Origin: Stictocephala bisonia
Taxonomy: Eukaryota; Arthropoda; Insecta; Hemiptera; Membracidae
Direction of reading: 5' to 3'
Assembly: GCA_035578905.1 (NCBI GenBank)
Contig: JAQJVL010000155.1
Coordinates: 1,529,501 to 1,593,500 of the forward strand
DNA length: 64,000 nt
The translations under genes were made by a program, and so were the position numbers. This document shows positions 12,253 to 25,774 of the stretch, piece by piece; position 1 is the first letter of the stretch, and every line of letters begins with the position of its first letter. The notes under the pieces were generated by a model. That model did no database searches and was not told the origin of the DNA. It saw only the letters and a list, made by a program, of their open reading frames with translations.

Positions 12253-12944
12253 TGGTGGGGAATTGTTTGCATAACAAAATAAAAACAATTTTTTTTCATT
12301 TTTATCAGATTACTCTTTGCATTAGTTTTAAATTCCGCTTTGCAAAATATCTATAAGCACAATAGCTGAGGCAACTAAGGACCTGCAACTTGACATTCAA
12401 ATATATTTATTACTTGCGTAAAAGACAATTTATACATGCATTTTATGTTTACCTCTCTAGCTCAAGGCTAATTGAGAGAAAAAATATAATATAATTGATT
12501 CACAATTATACGTAAAACATATATTTATACTTATATATTACAGTATACTTTTTTTAACTTCCTTAAATCAAAAACAATGTAACAATAAATAAGATAACAA
12601 CAATTATAAAAGTTTTAAATATATAACAAATTTAACAGGTGGGTTAAATATAACATTAAACTCTTATATATACAACAAAATAACTCAATAGAATATTTAG
12701 AATCAACCAAAAACGAGCAGCAAATTTTAAATCATAAAATTTACAAATGCAATTAAACTAAAAAAAAAACATACGAATATTTATCGCGCCTATTGTTCAA
12801 TATTAAAAAACAACAATAACAATATGAATATGAAATATGAGCAAAAAAGTATAAATCTGATTTTGACAAAATGACAAGTCTTGATATTCAGTCCTCTCTC
12901 TTACATAACACCCAAATCCTGCACGAACACCTCTAACTGACATC
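12253..12944. other. Very AT-rich, no feature recognised
   Basis: Dense A/T with no coding or RNA signal. Confidence 0.55.
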
Positions 12945-13075
12945 ATGTCCATGGGAGCCATTGAGTGGAGCCTAGACGATTTTATGTGAACTCAGAACAG
13001 AGCCTATCGTCTAAAATATCAAGGTCTAATCATCAAGCCCACGAGAAGCCGGATTACAGCACTGCAACATATAAG
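12945..13075 (-). repeat. SINE family S, 5' head fragment
   Basis: On the plus strand it reads CATGTCCATGGGAGCCATTG, AACTCAGAACAGAGCCTA and then GCCGGATTACAGCACTG, the reverse complement of the 5' part of the SINEs at 33000 and 48590. No 3' body follows, so it is truncated. Confidence 0.6.
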
Positions 13076-13173
13076 CCCGACGTAAGTTCTTGATTGAGTT
13101 TGGAAATTTTCATTATCATTGTAAAGTTCTTGGTTCGAAGGAAAAAAACAATGCCTCATTTAACTATCGATAC

Positions 13174-13556
13174 TTGTGGTGCAGGGCTGTAACATTTGGG
13201 TCAAAGTGTTTGGTGATTGTAGGCAGTAGGTTCTATACTCAGTGCTCCTAATGCCAACATGGCGTCCACTGATTGCCACTGAATACTTCTATAGAAATCT
13301 GGGGTGTTTGTTTTGTGTGATAGCAGTAAGGTCCGGATGTTGTGTGGTGGAAAAGAGCAAAGTTTCTGGCTTGTCATTTAAATAAAACCAAACCAATAAT
13401 AAATGGTTTGGATTCCACAAAATACTGTTGGTATGTTAGTCTGAGGAACAATCGACCTTACTGCTAACAATGACTACACTCATCACACTCATTCGTCCCT
13501 CATATTCGCCATACCTCGACAATCGGCGTCTTATTGATACGAATTGAATAAATTGG
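13174..13556 (+). repeat. tRNA-related SINE (family S), long-head form
   Basis: Collinear with the reversed copies at 33000 and 48590: head GCAGGGCTGTAAC-like, middle block around GCGTCCACTGATTGCC, a pol III B-box-like TGGTTTGGATTCCAC near 13404, body AATCGACC...AACAATGACTACACTC, CATATTCGCCATACCTCGAC, and the end GGCGTCTTA followed by an AT-rich GAATAAAT tail. A normal tRNA A-to-B spacing is not seen, so the head may be composite. Confidence 0.75.
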
Positions 13557-14299
13557 CTCAACACTTCTGACACGCTGAAAGCATTTGTTTAACTTCAGTT
13601 GAACATAAGATACTATATACTGAAAACGTAAAATAATTGTCCTAAAAAGTATAGGAAGCATAGTTTGAACGTAAGTTACAGATTAGTCCCAAAGTGGTAA
13701 TGGCAAAGTGGACACATTGTTCAAATGGAATCCCAACCATCCACTTAACAACGTCACCCTAACACCCCCTGATTGATTATAACTATGCAGCCCTAACTAA
13801 ATTAATATTGCACCTCAACCCCCCACAAGTTATCTCCATATATGGTGGCTTATTGAACCATGCGAATGAGCCTCAAGTATTTCTGTTTGTTTTCCCGTGA
13901 ATAGAATAGGGTGTTTTGATCCTACATAAATCGTTTTCCAAAGAATAAAAAGTATGATTAAATGAATTTATTAACTGTTTCGTATAAATATACTGTAAAT
14001 TTTCTAAAATAATAAATACATATTCTACTGTAACACTTGAACAGTATATTCTTAAGACCTCATAATCAGAACTATAAATGTTTACAGCTCAACTTATAAA
14101 TATAAAAGCCAAATTATGACATACAATTTCTCAAGCCCGAAATACTTTGATTCAATTGCCTTTGCTTGCCAGTTTATTTGCCACTCGGCTGGGTGTTTAT
14201 ATCTATCAACAAAACGTAACACCGAACTTGGTTTGAAAAAAATTCAAAACAACATTTACACTCTAATGGAGTTAGTCTTTAAAATAGCTAACACATTTA
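13557..14299. other. AT-rich, no feature recognised
   Basis: No shared repeat or coding signal recognised in this interval. Confidence 0.5.
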
Positions 14300-14538
14300 G
14301 CCAATGACCTTGACCGGAGGGTTCTGACGTTATCCCAAGATAACGGAGTAAAGCAACATCGAGCGTGGCTGTCCCTTGGATGGGTGACCGTCTAAGAGAT
14401 CCCGTCCTTGCACGCAGCCCACCTGCTCGGTCACTGGAGTTGGTTTTGAATAACCCGCTCGTCCCCAGGATAAGTGTTAGAGAGGGATTCTTAGCTCTAA
14501 CTTCGCCTGGTAAAATAAGACGATCTTTAACTTTTTTT
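14300..14538 (+). repeat. 5S rRNA-derived SINE, copy 2
   Basis: Better preserved than copy 1. AAAGCAACATCGAGCGTGG (14351 on) and GGATGGGTGACC (14378-14389) match the 5S internal promoter. The non-5S 3' half repeats that of copy 1 (CTCTAACTTCGCCTGG, then TAAAATAAGACGA) and ends at an oligo-T run. It sits about 40 bases upstream of the LINE tail at 14577. An open frame crossing it is incidental. Confidence 0.85.
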
Positions 14539-14576
14539 CAGTTTTAGTAAAACCCCGTAGCACTTACTGATATCTT

Positions 14577-14929
14577 CAAGCCGTGAAATCTTCAAGCAGA
14601 AAAAGATATTAACTTTTCCTTGTTTGTACATGTTCAATTGTGTCACTTTTGTAAAGAAACACCCTCAAATGTTCCACGTTGATCACAAGCAAAGTAGGTA
14701 CAACCTCAGGCCAACAAATAATGTTGACATTCCTTCTCACAAAACAAGTTTCTTTGAAAGACACCTAAGATACCGAGGGGCCCAGCTCTTCAATGCACTG
14801 CCTGAGACTCTTAAAGCGGATGGCGATGTGGGAAGGTTTGAGAGGGGGGCAAGAAGCATGTTCCTTGAAAAGGCCTTCTACGGTGTCGGGGATTTTTTGT
14901 CCACCTCTCCTCCTGTAAACAGTAATTAA
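14577..14929 (+). pseudogene. LINE reverse-transcriptase ORF, C-terminal end
   Basis: About 117 codons are open to a TAA at the 3' end. The residues match the C-terminal region of the LINE at 29720-30588: ILTFP, then FVKKHPQMF, RYNLRP, IPSHKTSFFE, then LFNALPETLKA. This is the region after the polymerase domain in Jockey/CR1-like LINE proteins, so it has no catalytic residues. There is no start codon of its own; the copy is 5'-truncated, as most LINE inserts are. It is intact over its length, which suggests it is younger than the 29.7-kb copy. Confidence 0.8.
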
Positions 14930-15121
14930 GAGACGGCCACCTAAATAAATTGTAATCGAGTCTTTAGTTTATTAAGGATACTGTTAATTATTTTATTGTT
15001 CTTTGTTTTTGTAAATATTATGTATATCATGTATAGCATGTATATTATGTTAATTTGACGCAATTATGCAGAGGTATTTCTGTTATCAATAAAGATATTC
15101 TGATTCTGATTCTGATTCTGA
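14930..15121 (+). mobile_element. LINE 3' untranslated region with TTCTGA repeat tail
   Basis: Follows the ORF stop directly, contains AATAAAG, and ends in about four tandem TTCTGA units (15095-15120) instead of poly-A. Short tandem tails of this sort are known for CR1/Jockey-type LINEs. Confidence 0.75.
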
Positions 15122-15525
15122 TAGTAAGACGCGCCACGCTACCTATGCCAGAAGACGGTATGTATAATTATTTATTTTATGCACACATAGATTTCTCATC
15201 CAATGCTAAATTTTTATATCTAAAATAATCTGCTGTGTTTGGGTGCAGTTTTTGAGCAAAGATGTTTTTATTTATTTTGTTTAAATTATAATGTTATTAG
15301 TGTATAGTAACTTAAAATAGTACACCTTTTACAGTGATGCTTAACATAACACAAAAATAAAAAATAGAAAGAAAATATAAACTGTTGGACTAGGCTATTA
15401 ATTGGTTGACACGTTAAAATCACTCCAACAGTATGTGATTATTTTAAGCATACTTTACTGTAAATTTTCTTTTAGTAATTTTAGATATTGACATAATTTA
15501 CAGTGATAACTGCACATTCCAATTC
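15122..15525. other. AT-rich, no feature recognised
   Basis: No coding or repeat signal recognised. Confidence 0.5.
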
Positions 15526-15706
15526 ATTGGTAATTGATGCTAATCTGAAATCAATTAACAGCTGACAATCAGACATACCTAAGCTCTCGGATAAGCTAAT
15601 CAATGGACTATAGACGTGTACATCTGTTGTAACTGTCAACAGTAGACGTGTAATTAATTTACATTGTACGCAGATCTTGCAACATCAGGTTCCTAGCAAG
15701 TTGTGG
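15526..15706 (+). repeat. Dispersed repeat family C, copy 1
   Basis: Shares TCTGAAATCAATTAACAGCT, GACAATCAGACA, CTAATCAATGGACTATAGAC and ACATTGTACGCAGAT with 24215-24378 (same strand) and 48188-48345 (opposite strand). Identity looks high. No coding frame; origin unknown, possibly a short non-autonomous element. Confidence 0.8.
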
Positions 15707-15956
15707 AACAATAATAAGGATATTAAAATTTACAATTAACGTTTCAGCTGTTTAGATGAAAGTGTAATAACTTTTTTGATGTTCTGTAAATAATTTAAAA
15801 AGGACGTAATATTGTATAAGATCTTAAATCATAAATGAAATGTGAATGATTTAAAAGCCAGTAAATACAATGTGATACATTTTATCAACGCTCTAAATGA
15901 CCACCGTATAATACTTCGTGCCATCCAAATAAGTAAGGTCTAAAGGTCTATCAATC

Positions 15957-17960
<2,004 letters not shown>

Positions 17961-18354
17961 TTTAATGGGAAAATAGTACAAGTCTTAAAATGAATACTAT
18001 GTAATATTTTACTTAAAAAAACATAACCTCAATATTGTAAAAGAACTAACAAATCTATATATACTCCAAGCATTATAACTTAAATCTTCTTTAAGTTAAA
18101 CTTGTGAACCTAAACTTATATGTACTATCTGTTCTGTATATAACAAATGTTAGATGAAGCATATGAGTGTTGCTAAACTTAATCATGAAATTATAATACT
18201 CTTCGTATTAGTCAGGACCTAATTGAAACATAAATGATTTTTGTTTTGAATTAAATAAATACATTTGTGTATAATGTGATTTTAAATAGTATTTTATGAG
18301 ATGCTTTTATATATTCATTTGTAAAAATGAATGGAAATAAAAATCATTATCATC
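17961..18354. other. AT-rich, no feature recognised
   Basis: Nothing recognised. Confidence 0.5.
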
Positions 18355-18600
18355 ATATCTAGTAAATCTTTCAAAGTGATTCTTGGCATTTTTCAACACA
18401 AATGCAATATTATCCGTATAAAAGGCAAATCATCACATCCCTGTCTGTCCCTTTCCCTATATCGGCAAACTGAAGAGTATCAACAATTGTTCAGTATCAA
18501 AGTCACCTCAGGGACAAAGTTATTCCCAATCAGTAAGGCCATTTTATACCTCGCGGTTCATCAGGGTTGAACTTTATCAAGACTTCACTTCATTCATGCA
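18355..18600 (+). repeat. Dispersed repeat family F, copy 1
   Basis: Collinear over ~240 bp with the reverse complement of 46960-47215: AAAGTGATTCTTGGCATTTT, CAACACAAA, CATCCCTGTCTGTCCCTTTC, GGCAAACTGAAGAGTATCAA and GTTCATCAGGGTTG. Both copies read open in the same frame for much of their length (FKVILGIFQHK...), so the parent may have been coding. No known domain recognised. Confidence 0.75.
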
Positions 18601-18702
18601 TCGTTACAAACTAAGTCCAACTATTCGAGGAAGTGGAATATTAGTTAATATTCCAATGACAAATAAATAACCTAAGGATATCAGTAGATTCCTTTCAACA
18701 AT

Positions 18703-18765
18703 TTTTATGACTCTGATTGGGATCGAACTGAAAACCTTTAGCTTATGAAGCCGGGCTTTAATCAT
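18703..18765 (-). repeat. tRNA-like SINE head fragment
   Basis: On the minus strand: AAGCTAAAGGTTTTCAGTTC then GATCCCAATCAGAGTCATA, matching the head of the SINE at 56325-56583 with its pol III B box (GTTCGATCCCA). The A-box half is degraded. Confidence 0.65.
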
Positions 18766-19879
18766 TAATAGTAAAATATCCCAGATTTGCAAGATCATCA
18801 AGTAATGTACTTGATTTTAATTAGAAATGTGAGTTGGGTTTATTTTTTTGAAATATTTATGGCAATGCGTGCATACAAAGTAAACCCTTTTATAGAAATT
18901 TGCGCACGGAACAGCTGTGTGAAAATACGTTTTCCTAATATCACACGCTACAGCACTATATTATTTCCTCAGACTTATGTCTTGATATTATATAAGTTAA
19001 AACTATATAGTAATACATTACTTAGCATAATAATGAAAATACTGGATATAAGATGTTACGCGGATGAACATTCTATGAACAACCACTCTCCCCCGACAAA
19101 ACATTCCTCCCCCCTCAGGGTAGTAAACTTCCTGACATGTTCGGACTAATAAATTGATGTATCTTGTAACTGTGAGATGTACATGGATTCAAATTATCAG
19201 TTAATATAAATAATATTTAGTTTTTTGACAAACATTACCGAAATAATACTTTTTCAGTTATATGACAATGACCAAAACATTTTTAAACTAATGAACGTTG
19301 CTACATATTAAACATTTAGGATACTAAAGAAACATTCCCGTTATTGTAGCCCAACCATATTTTTCTCGAAGCCATTTAAAATTACGTACGTCCATACTTC
19401 GTGACTTCGACAGTAAAGTAATAAATACAAATATTTTGCAGATAGCATATCTACCTCAGTTAAATGAACCACAATATAGGTTCCTTATATTTGCAGTAAA
19501 AACTTAAGCTTTTCAAGTAAGAAAACCTAAAAATAACTCGTGATATTTTTTAAGAATATTAATAAGTATAATATCTTTGTTGATCAGAGTTTCAAGACTT
19601 CATTAAACGTTTTAAAAATAAAAATATTGAATTTATAATAGATTAAATCTTATTTTTGTTGCTTGGCTTATGCTGCTTAACCCCCCCCCTCCCCTCCACC
19701 ACCATACATACATGTCGACGTATAAATAAGGAAATTGTACACCTGTACAAAACTAGCAGATTTAATCTGAACTGTTTTCGGTATTATTGATAATTTCTGT
19801 TGTTCACTATCCTGATTGAAGTATCAGACAGTTAAAGTGAAGGCCGTTTGATTTGATGATAAAAACCTGCACTAAACAT
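18766..19879. other. AT-rich, no feature recognised
   Basis: A C-rich run (CCCCCCCCCTCCCCTCC) lies at ~19681. The plus-strand open frame at 18787-19149 has no recognisable domain and is not called. Confidence 0.5.
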
Positions 19880-20140
19880 AGACATTCAGTGGGTTGGAGT
19901 TATAGAAATATTTTATTCAGTAGAGAATTGAATATTTCCATAAAATGGCTAGACGTAAAATATTTGCTAACCCAGTTTATCTGTCAACTACGTGTGACAG
20001 CAGTAAAACTTGACGTCAAATAAGTCTTCATGGTGGTAACTTTTATGTTCAGTGTAATATTGTTTTTGGCGTAAGCCTTGTCTGTTGTTTTAACTCAACA
20101 GACTGTAATATTTATTGTAGGTTGTTTTGAACTTAATCTG
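19880..20140 (+). repeat. Dispersed repeat family D, copy 1
   Basis: Matches the reverse complement of 43622-43870 over ~250 bp, for example TTGACAGCAGTAAAACTTGA-like and ACTACGTGTGACAGCAGTAA blocks, GTGGTAACTTTTATGTT, and GACTGTA. Origin unknown. Confidence 0.75.
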
Positions 20141-21027
20141 ATCCAGTTTTTATCACTAAAAATTGTCGAAAATATATCTTCAAATGTTAAAATCCAATTA
20201 TTCAATATCTAATTATGAAATGTAATAAGTACTATATAGTACTAAAATAAAATGATGTGTATTATTCAAGTTAAAGTAATAAAATAAGGAAATATAAATT
20301 TGGAGAGAAGTATTTGACAGAATTGAGAAGCTATGAGGAAAGGAAGAGCAAGAGTCTACACCCGTTTGAAACCAATGAAAGATGAAAGGTTGACAAAGAA
20401 AAGATGTATTTTTTCTTACATCAAAACAGGTTATATGGTTAAAAAAAAATTACAAACAGAGACCTGGTAAAAGATCAAATTCAACGTTTTGTATGTTTTG
20501 AAGAGAAGAGAAGATCTGGAAGAACAGTGTGAACATAAAATCGAAAGAAGCAGAACATTGATAGAATGATGATATATTGGCATAACAGGTAAGATAACGA
20601 ATACAATAGTAGAAATATACATTGAATAATAGTTTTTTTAACGCAGTCATTTGACATCAAAAATAAAATAAAATATTTGAGAGATAATTTTTTATTGTAA
20701 TTGGGTTTATCTGCTGTTGTGAGTTGTCTCTGTATTGCCAATCTATTCTTGAGAAAACGTAAATCTCTAAAATTAAAATAATTAGGGGATTATTGCATAT
20801 ATTTCAGTTACTATTAATGTTATATTGAACCGTCGTACCACTAACTTAATAACAGTTTGTGAGTGTTAAAACTGTCTAATACTTATATACATAAATACTT
20901 GCATTCTTTAAATTCATAACTAACTAGGCAAAAACTCTTTGCATTTAAAAATTGTATTGTATCACACAGTGTTTCATTGATACTATAATTCCCAGAAGTG
21001 CAAAAGAAATATTTTTAGAATTCATTA
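20141..21027. other. AT-rich, no feature recognised
   Basis: Several overlapping minus-strand open frames at 20431-20741 occupy all three frames, which is the signature of low stop density and not of coding. Confidence 0.55.
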
Positions 21028-21293
21028 TTACTATCCATTCTTAAGACGCTGACCGTAGAGAAATGTACAAGTATGAGGATCGGTTGAGTGTGCTGAATGT
21101 TGTAATGCTGAAAGAGTGTAATCATTGTTAGTAAATAAATTTGACTGTTCCTTGCAAATGGCCATTTATTAAGAGTCTAATAGTTGAGGAATCTAAAGAC
21201 GTACAGATTTACGTGGAATCCAAACCCAGTACCACCTACAATCTCCAAACTATTTTGTCCCCAAGTAGCTGGATTACAGCACTATACTACTAA
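21028..21293 (-). repeat. tRNA-related SINE (family S)
   Basis: Reverse orientation. Plus strand shows AAGACGCTGACCGTAG (SINE 3' end), GTGTAATCATTGTTAGTAAA, TTACGTGGAATCCAAACCC (reverse of the B-box block) and CCCAAGTAGCTGGATTACAG (5' head). It lacks the middle block found at 33250-33320, so it is internally shorter than the copy there. Confidence 0.7.
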
Positions 21294-21374
21294 ATTCAGT
21301 CACTGGATTACAGTAAGTTGGTGGCTGCAGCTGTCATACTGAAATTAGCTGAATTAACAACAGGGCCACCACTT

Positions 21375-21440
21375 TAAATTGGAGTCTGATTTACATCTGA
21401 TGATCCATTTGTGTAATTGAAAGTTGGTTGGTGTTCATTT
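21375..21440 (+). repeat. Dispersed repeat family K fragment
   Basis: TGATTTACATCTGATGATCC then ATTTGTGTAATTG is repeated at 32690-32750 and, reversed, at 41805-41880. In all three cases it lies within a few hundred bases of a family S SINE. Confidence 0.65.
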
Positions 21441-21597
21441 GTGTCTAGATGTAATTATAGTCTTTAATTCCTAATTCCGGTTGTAATTAAGCCACTTTCA
21501 CTGTATCAAAAATTGATGACGTTTCGTGCATTTTCTATTGGTAACGTTTGCATACATTTTTTTTAAAGTCACCATAATAATATCGGTCTAGAGAGTA

Positions 21598-21650
21598 AGT
21601 ACCGAGCGATCTAAGACGTGAGGACTTTGTATCTGAGTTAGAGATAGCGC
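21598..21650 (+). repeat. Possible tRNA-Leu/Ser-like A-box fragment
   Basis: GTACCGAGCGATCTAAGACG resembles the 5' region of eukaryotic leucine and serine tRNAs, but no B box or closing stem follows. A SINE head or chance match; weak. Confidence 0.25.
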
Positions 21651-22735
21651 CTTAACTCTTAGTTTTTACTTGTAATATACACTTTGTAGTACACAGGTTC
21701 CTCCCCCCTTACTCTGTCTAATTAGTTCCTCACAAAGATTAATAGTGTATAATAAATGGTCTCAGTAAGATTTAGAAGGAGACCAGCCTCTCCTTTTATT
21801 AAAAAAATCACACGTAATCATATAAGCAATCAAATAATTTGCTATTTTTAAATTCTGCTTAATGTAAAATCAGGCTTCGTATCAGTTCCAAGGAGGATAT
21901 GACAAGCTCGAGACCAGAGTGACGTAAAAAATATGATGATGATGACATAAAAGTAAGTATCACACTAATTGAGTGTGAGGTAGCTAGTTATGTGCACTCA
22001 TCGCAGAATTAAACACTTTTAGTCCCACAAATTTATTTAAAATACATATAAAAAATTTAGTAGGAAGTATTTCGTCAGTTTTTAACCTTATTGAGTGTTT
22101 AAAAGGGGCTTTGTTGAGGGAATATTTTCTTTTTTTTAGTAAAAGATATTCTTAAGACAAGATATAAAACAAAACTATGCTTTAACTAGATTTTAACAAA
22201 CTGAAATTGGCAATTCAAAATAGTTTATTTGTGTTGACAATACAGTAATGTATAATGTATAACAAAGGTCTAATCAGTCCCTATGCTGATTAGTTAAGCT
22301 TAGAGACAAATAACCAAAATATATCGTACAGTGTGTTTAACCAAACTATACTTTTAAGATTAATTATATACGTACAAACTCATTTATTGCGTAACAAGCA
22401 TTTTATTTTAGTAATTTCTTTCGTAAACTTTTAAATGTTGTCCAGGTATTTTCCTATTGTATAGGGGAAGGTGCGTAATTATATAACTTTGGACAAATGT
22501 TTAGGGGAAGCAGAGGGGTAAATTCTTATCTGTGATACAGTTAGACTCAAATCAAAATCCCAGAGCAGCAATTTCAATGCAACTAAAAAATAAATAATGA
22601 ATAAACGGGAATTTCTTTACTTAGGAATGTTTATTCCAGCTAATAAGGAAAATCACTTGTACTTAAAAACTAATGTTTAGAATAATCCTAGAATAAAATG
22701 TAATCTGGAACATCATATAGTTTGTTTGCAAGTGA
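21651..22735. other. AT-rich, no feature recognised
   Basis: Nothing recognised apart from A/T-rich sequence and a short perfect GGAG...CTCC arrangement near 21780-21800. Confidence 0.5.
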
Positions 22736-22960
22736 TTTTTCAAGGGAGTTTTTGTAAAATGTCAGTAACCTACAGCGTTGGCCAATCAATCGCTGTCATG
22801 GCGGTCGTCCCTCGAAGGGCAGCACCATTTGCTTATCTTCTAGCCTCGGAGGGCTTTAAGATAATTTGCGTCTTTGACATATGTTGGTTTGGTTTGTTGT
22901 TTCAAAAACTTCCTAACTATCATTCAAATTTCTTATGCTCTGAAAAATCTACAATACTTT
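22736..22960 (+). repeat. Dispersed repeat family E, copy 1
   Basis: Matches the reverse complement of 40520-40750: GGTCGTCCCTCGAAGGGCA, TTGCTTATCTTCTAG, GAGGGCTTTAAG and TTTGACATATGTTGGTTTGG are all shared. Both copies are GC-richer than their surroundings and contain CCCTCGAAGGG. The open frame across it is shared but has no recognised domain. Origin unknown. Confidence 0.75.
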
Positions 22961-23099
22961 ATACAACTTCACATGTATCATCTGCGTATTCCTGTGCATT
23001 ATTTCTTTGTGGGAATGAATGAATTAATTTTCACCACAAAATGATACCGTGATAATAAAAAATATGGATACGACCACGTACCCACCAGCCAACAATTAC

Positions 23100-23225
23100 A
23101 GTGGTATTGCGTAGTTGCCTAGCATAACAATACACATGACGAGTAGAAGTACGACGGCGTCAAACACAATCTGGCTACCGCGGTGTATTCCAGTAGTTGC
23201 CTATACCATTGTAATTCAGGCGTCG
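23100..23225 (+). repeat. Dispersed repeat family G, copy 1
   Basis: CGAGTAGAAGTACGACGGCG, TCAAACACAATCTGGCTACC and ACCATTGTAATTCAGGCG match the reverse complement of 39195-39300. It is CpG-rich against an AT-rich background. Confidence 0.7.
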
Positions 23226-23875
23226 TGCCGTATGATACAATTCAATTATTGTGAAAATTAATTGGTAATCAAACATTTAAAATTATCCAAACATTTTTTA
23301 TACGTTGTCTAGTAGTGTTACTAATTAAAACAAAACTATAAATATAATTAAACTTATGATAACATTCCTAAAGCTGTAGTATGACGAACGTTTAACTACT
23401 GAAAAAACAAAAACAAATGTTTATGTCAACATAGTTAATTATTTGTTCAAAACACAAATTACCTTTTAAAATTCATCAAGTGAAATTTTAACGTTAACCC
23501 AGGAGAGACAAACGGAAATATGGTGCACTCTACTCATATTTTTCGTTTCCAACTCTACCAGTTTTGAGCAAGAGGAATATTAACTTCCTAATTAGCTTAG
23601 TAGTTCTTGCCGAATCGTTTGACGGCTTGACAACAACGATTAATATTTGTTTTAGGAGTTCAGTGCACTCCAATGAGTCTCATGTTACAATTTAAGGACT
23701 AAATAGTGTATATTTCAGAATTGTAAGATTTCATATTTTATAAATTATTTAAGTAATTTTTCTCTGAAAAGGGTATACAACTTATCTATCTAACTTAGTT
23801 AAAGGATGGACCTGAAAATAAATGCAACTAACATTTGAAAAAATAACATTTGCAACTAAAAGTCCTGGGCGGTGT
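23226..23875. other. AT-rich, no feature recognised
   Basis: Nothing recognised up to the short array at 23876. Confidence 0.5.
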
Positions 23876-23998
23876 ACAATGGTGATGACCCGCCCACCCA
23901 CCCATACACGTACAGTGGTGATGACCCACCGGCCCACCCATACACGTACAGTGGTGATGACCCACCGGCCCACCCATATACGTGCAGTGGTGATGAGT
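23876..23998 (-). repeat. 31-bp-core minisatellite, about three units
   Basis: CCCATACACGTACAGTGGTG then ATGACCCACC repeats about three times, the complement of the core at 1-1003. The array is flanked by inverted arms: TAGTTAAAGGATGGAC at ~23798 and GTCCATCCTTTAACTTAG at ~24008. Confidence 0.9.
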
Positions 23999-24214
23999 TT
24001 AGTTAAGTCCATCCTTTAACTTAGTTAAATCAGGTCCATCTATCTAACTTAGCTTTGGAAACCCCAGCAAAAAGTATCAGGGTTTATCTAGCATATTATA
24101 AGGTTCTTTTAGATTTCAATTGAATGTAACTTATTTCAAAATACCATTAATATAATGAATTAATTTAAAATAATTCCTAGGTGAGACTACTTTTACGATT
24201 GTCAATGTAACATT

Positions 24215-24378
24215 GATAATTGGTACTAATCTGAAATCAATTAACAGCTGACAATCAGACAGACCTAAGCACTCGGATAATCTAATCAATGGACTATAGA
24301 CGTGTACATATGTTGTAACTTTCAACAATGGACGTGTAATTAATTGACATTGTACGCAGATGTGTTCCTGCCAAGTTG
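24215..24378 (+). repeat. Dispersed repeat family C, copy 2
   Basis: Same blocks and order as 15526-15706, including ACAGCTGACAATCAGACA and CTAATCAATGGACTATAGAC. Confidence 0.8.
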
Positions 24379-24864
24379 TGGAAATACAACCATTGGTTTA
24401 TAGTACTGTTAAATACCTACTTGAACACAGTATTTCACATTATCAACCATTAAAAATGTTCAAAGCCACGACAATATATTTTTTAGGATGGTTTTAAAAA
24501 TAAGTGCTAATAATTTTGCAAATAATAATCACTACAGAAACGTAATCTTTTTTTGTGTTTACTTAAAAATATATTAAAACATTATTACATCATATATTGA
24601 ATACTAGTACATTAATACATTTTATTTAAAGTTAACGTATATTTAAATGACTATAGCAAGATACAGTTGGGAACGTATCCTAGATAGCACAACAGCTTAG
24701 TCAACTTTTTTTGAAAAATAAAAACTGTTTAAATTGATAAATTATTCTTGATAATATTTAGATTTTCAGTGCTTTAGAACAGTACTTAATATGGTACTTA
24801 ATATAATGAGTGAACATTAACTGAAAATACAGACGGAAATTATCCCATAACTTATTGACGTGGG
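24379..24864. other. AT-rich, no feature recognised
   Basis: Nothing recognised. Confidence 0.5.
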
Positions 24865-24950
24865 TTACTTTGGTGGTAATGCATAGGCAAACACAAACAC
24901 CCTTCCTGGCCACCCCTTGCATGGGGTAATGGTGTTTCCAGTTACTCATG
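24865..24950 (+). repeat. Dispersed repeat family I, copy 1
   Basis: GGTAATGCATAGGCAAACAC, AAACACCCTTCCTGGCC and CATGGGGTAATGGTGTTTCC are shared with 38195-38285 and, reversed and weaker, with 45180-45245. Confidence 0.6.
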
Positions 24951-25774
24951 TTGGAACAGCCAGGCTCCTTAATTTATTAGGCTATATGTGGTGGAAGTGT
25001 CTGCAATGATATTTCAATCCAAGAGGAACTCGTTCCAGAGCACGGCAATCTTCCGGAGACGCCATCACTTCACTTAGTATTGTTACCACAGTGGCGTTTA
25101 AAAACAACTGAGAACCGGAAGTGAATTTGCTACTATGATTGACTTTTTAATGAAAATTTTGATTCTTTTAAAATTAAAATATCACCTTTGTTTTAGTTTA
25201 ACTCTAATATTTGCTAACCACTGACAACTTTTTTGTTATTCTTTCATTTTTTATTTCCCTTTTTAGGTATCTTCTTGTTATTGACTGTTGTTGTTATTTT
25301 TCTATAAAAATATTTATGATAGCTTGTTTATTCCTGGTTTGTATAATCTAGTTATAAATGTATGCTGAAATACTACTTTTTCCTCTCTCTATTTTCTTTA
25401 CATATATAATTTATTAACTATGCCAATTTCTTTCATAATAACTTACTCAGTTACTTGGTATTTATTTATATTATATTCAAATATTTTTATATATTATGAT
25501 GTTGCTGATTGTGTTATTTTAAAGGTGTATTAATATTACTATTGTTATAGCTACACATTGTTCCTTTCTAAATAAATAGTGTACGCCGATGGAGTAAATA
25601 AATAAATAAAAGGCTGTTAGCTGTATATAAGGGAGTTTCCAAAAGTAATTAATTATGCCTTTTAAAATCATAATTAAAAACGTGTATGAACTTTCTGTGA
25701 AACAGTGAGCACAAAAAGACATGTTGTGAAGCTGTATTGTTATAGTCTGTTAGAATTATTGTATATTTTATAAT
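24951..25774. other. AT-rich, no feature recognised
   Basis: A GC-richer patch at ~25010-25125 is unremarkable. Nothing else recognised. Confidence 0.5.

Noticed and set aside
20431..20741. Three overlapping minus-strand open frames
   Set aside because: All three frames are open in the same AT-rich stretch, which indicates low stop density and not a gene.
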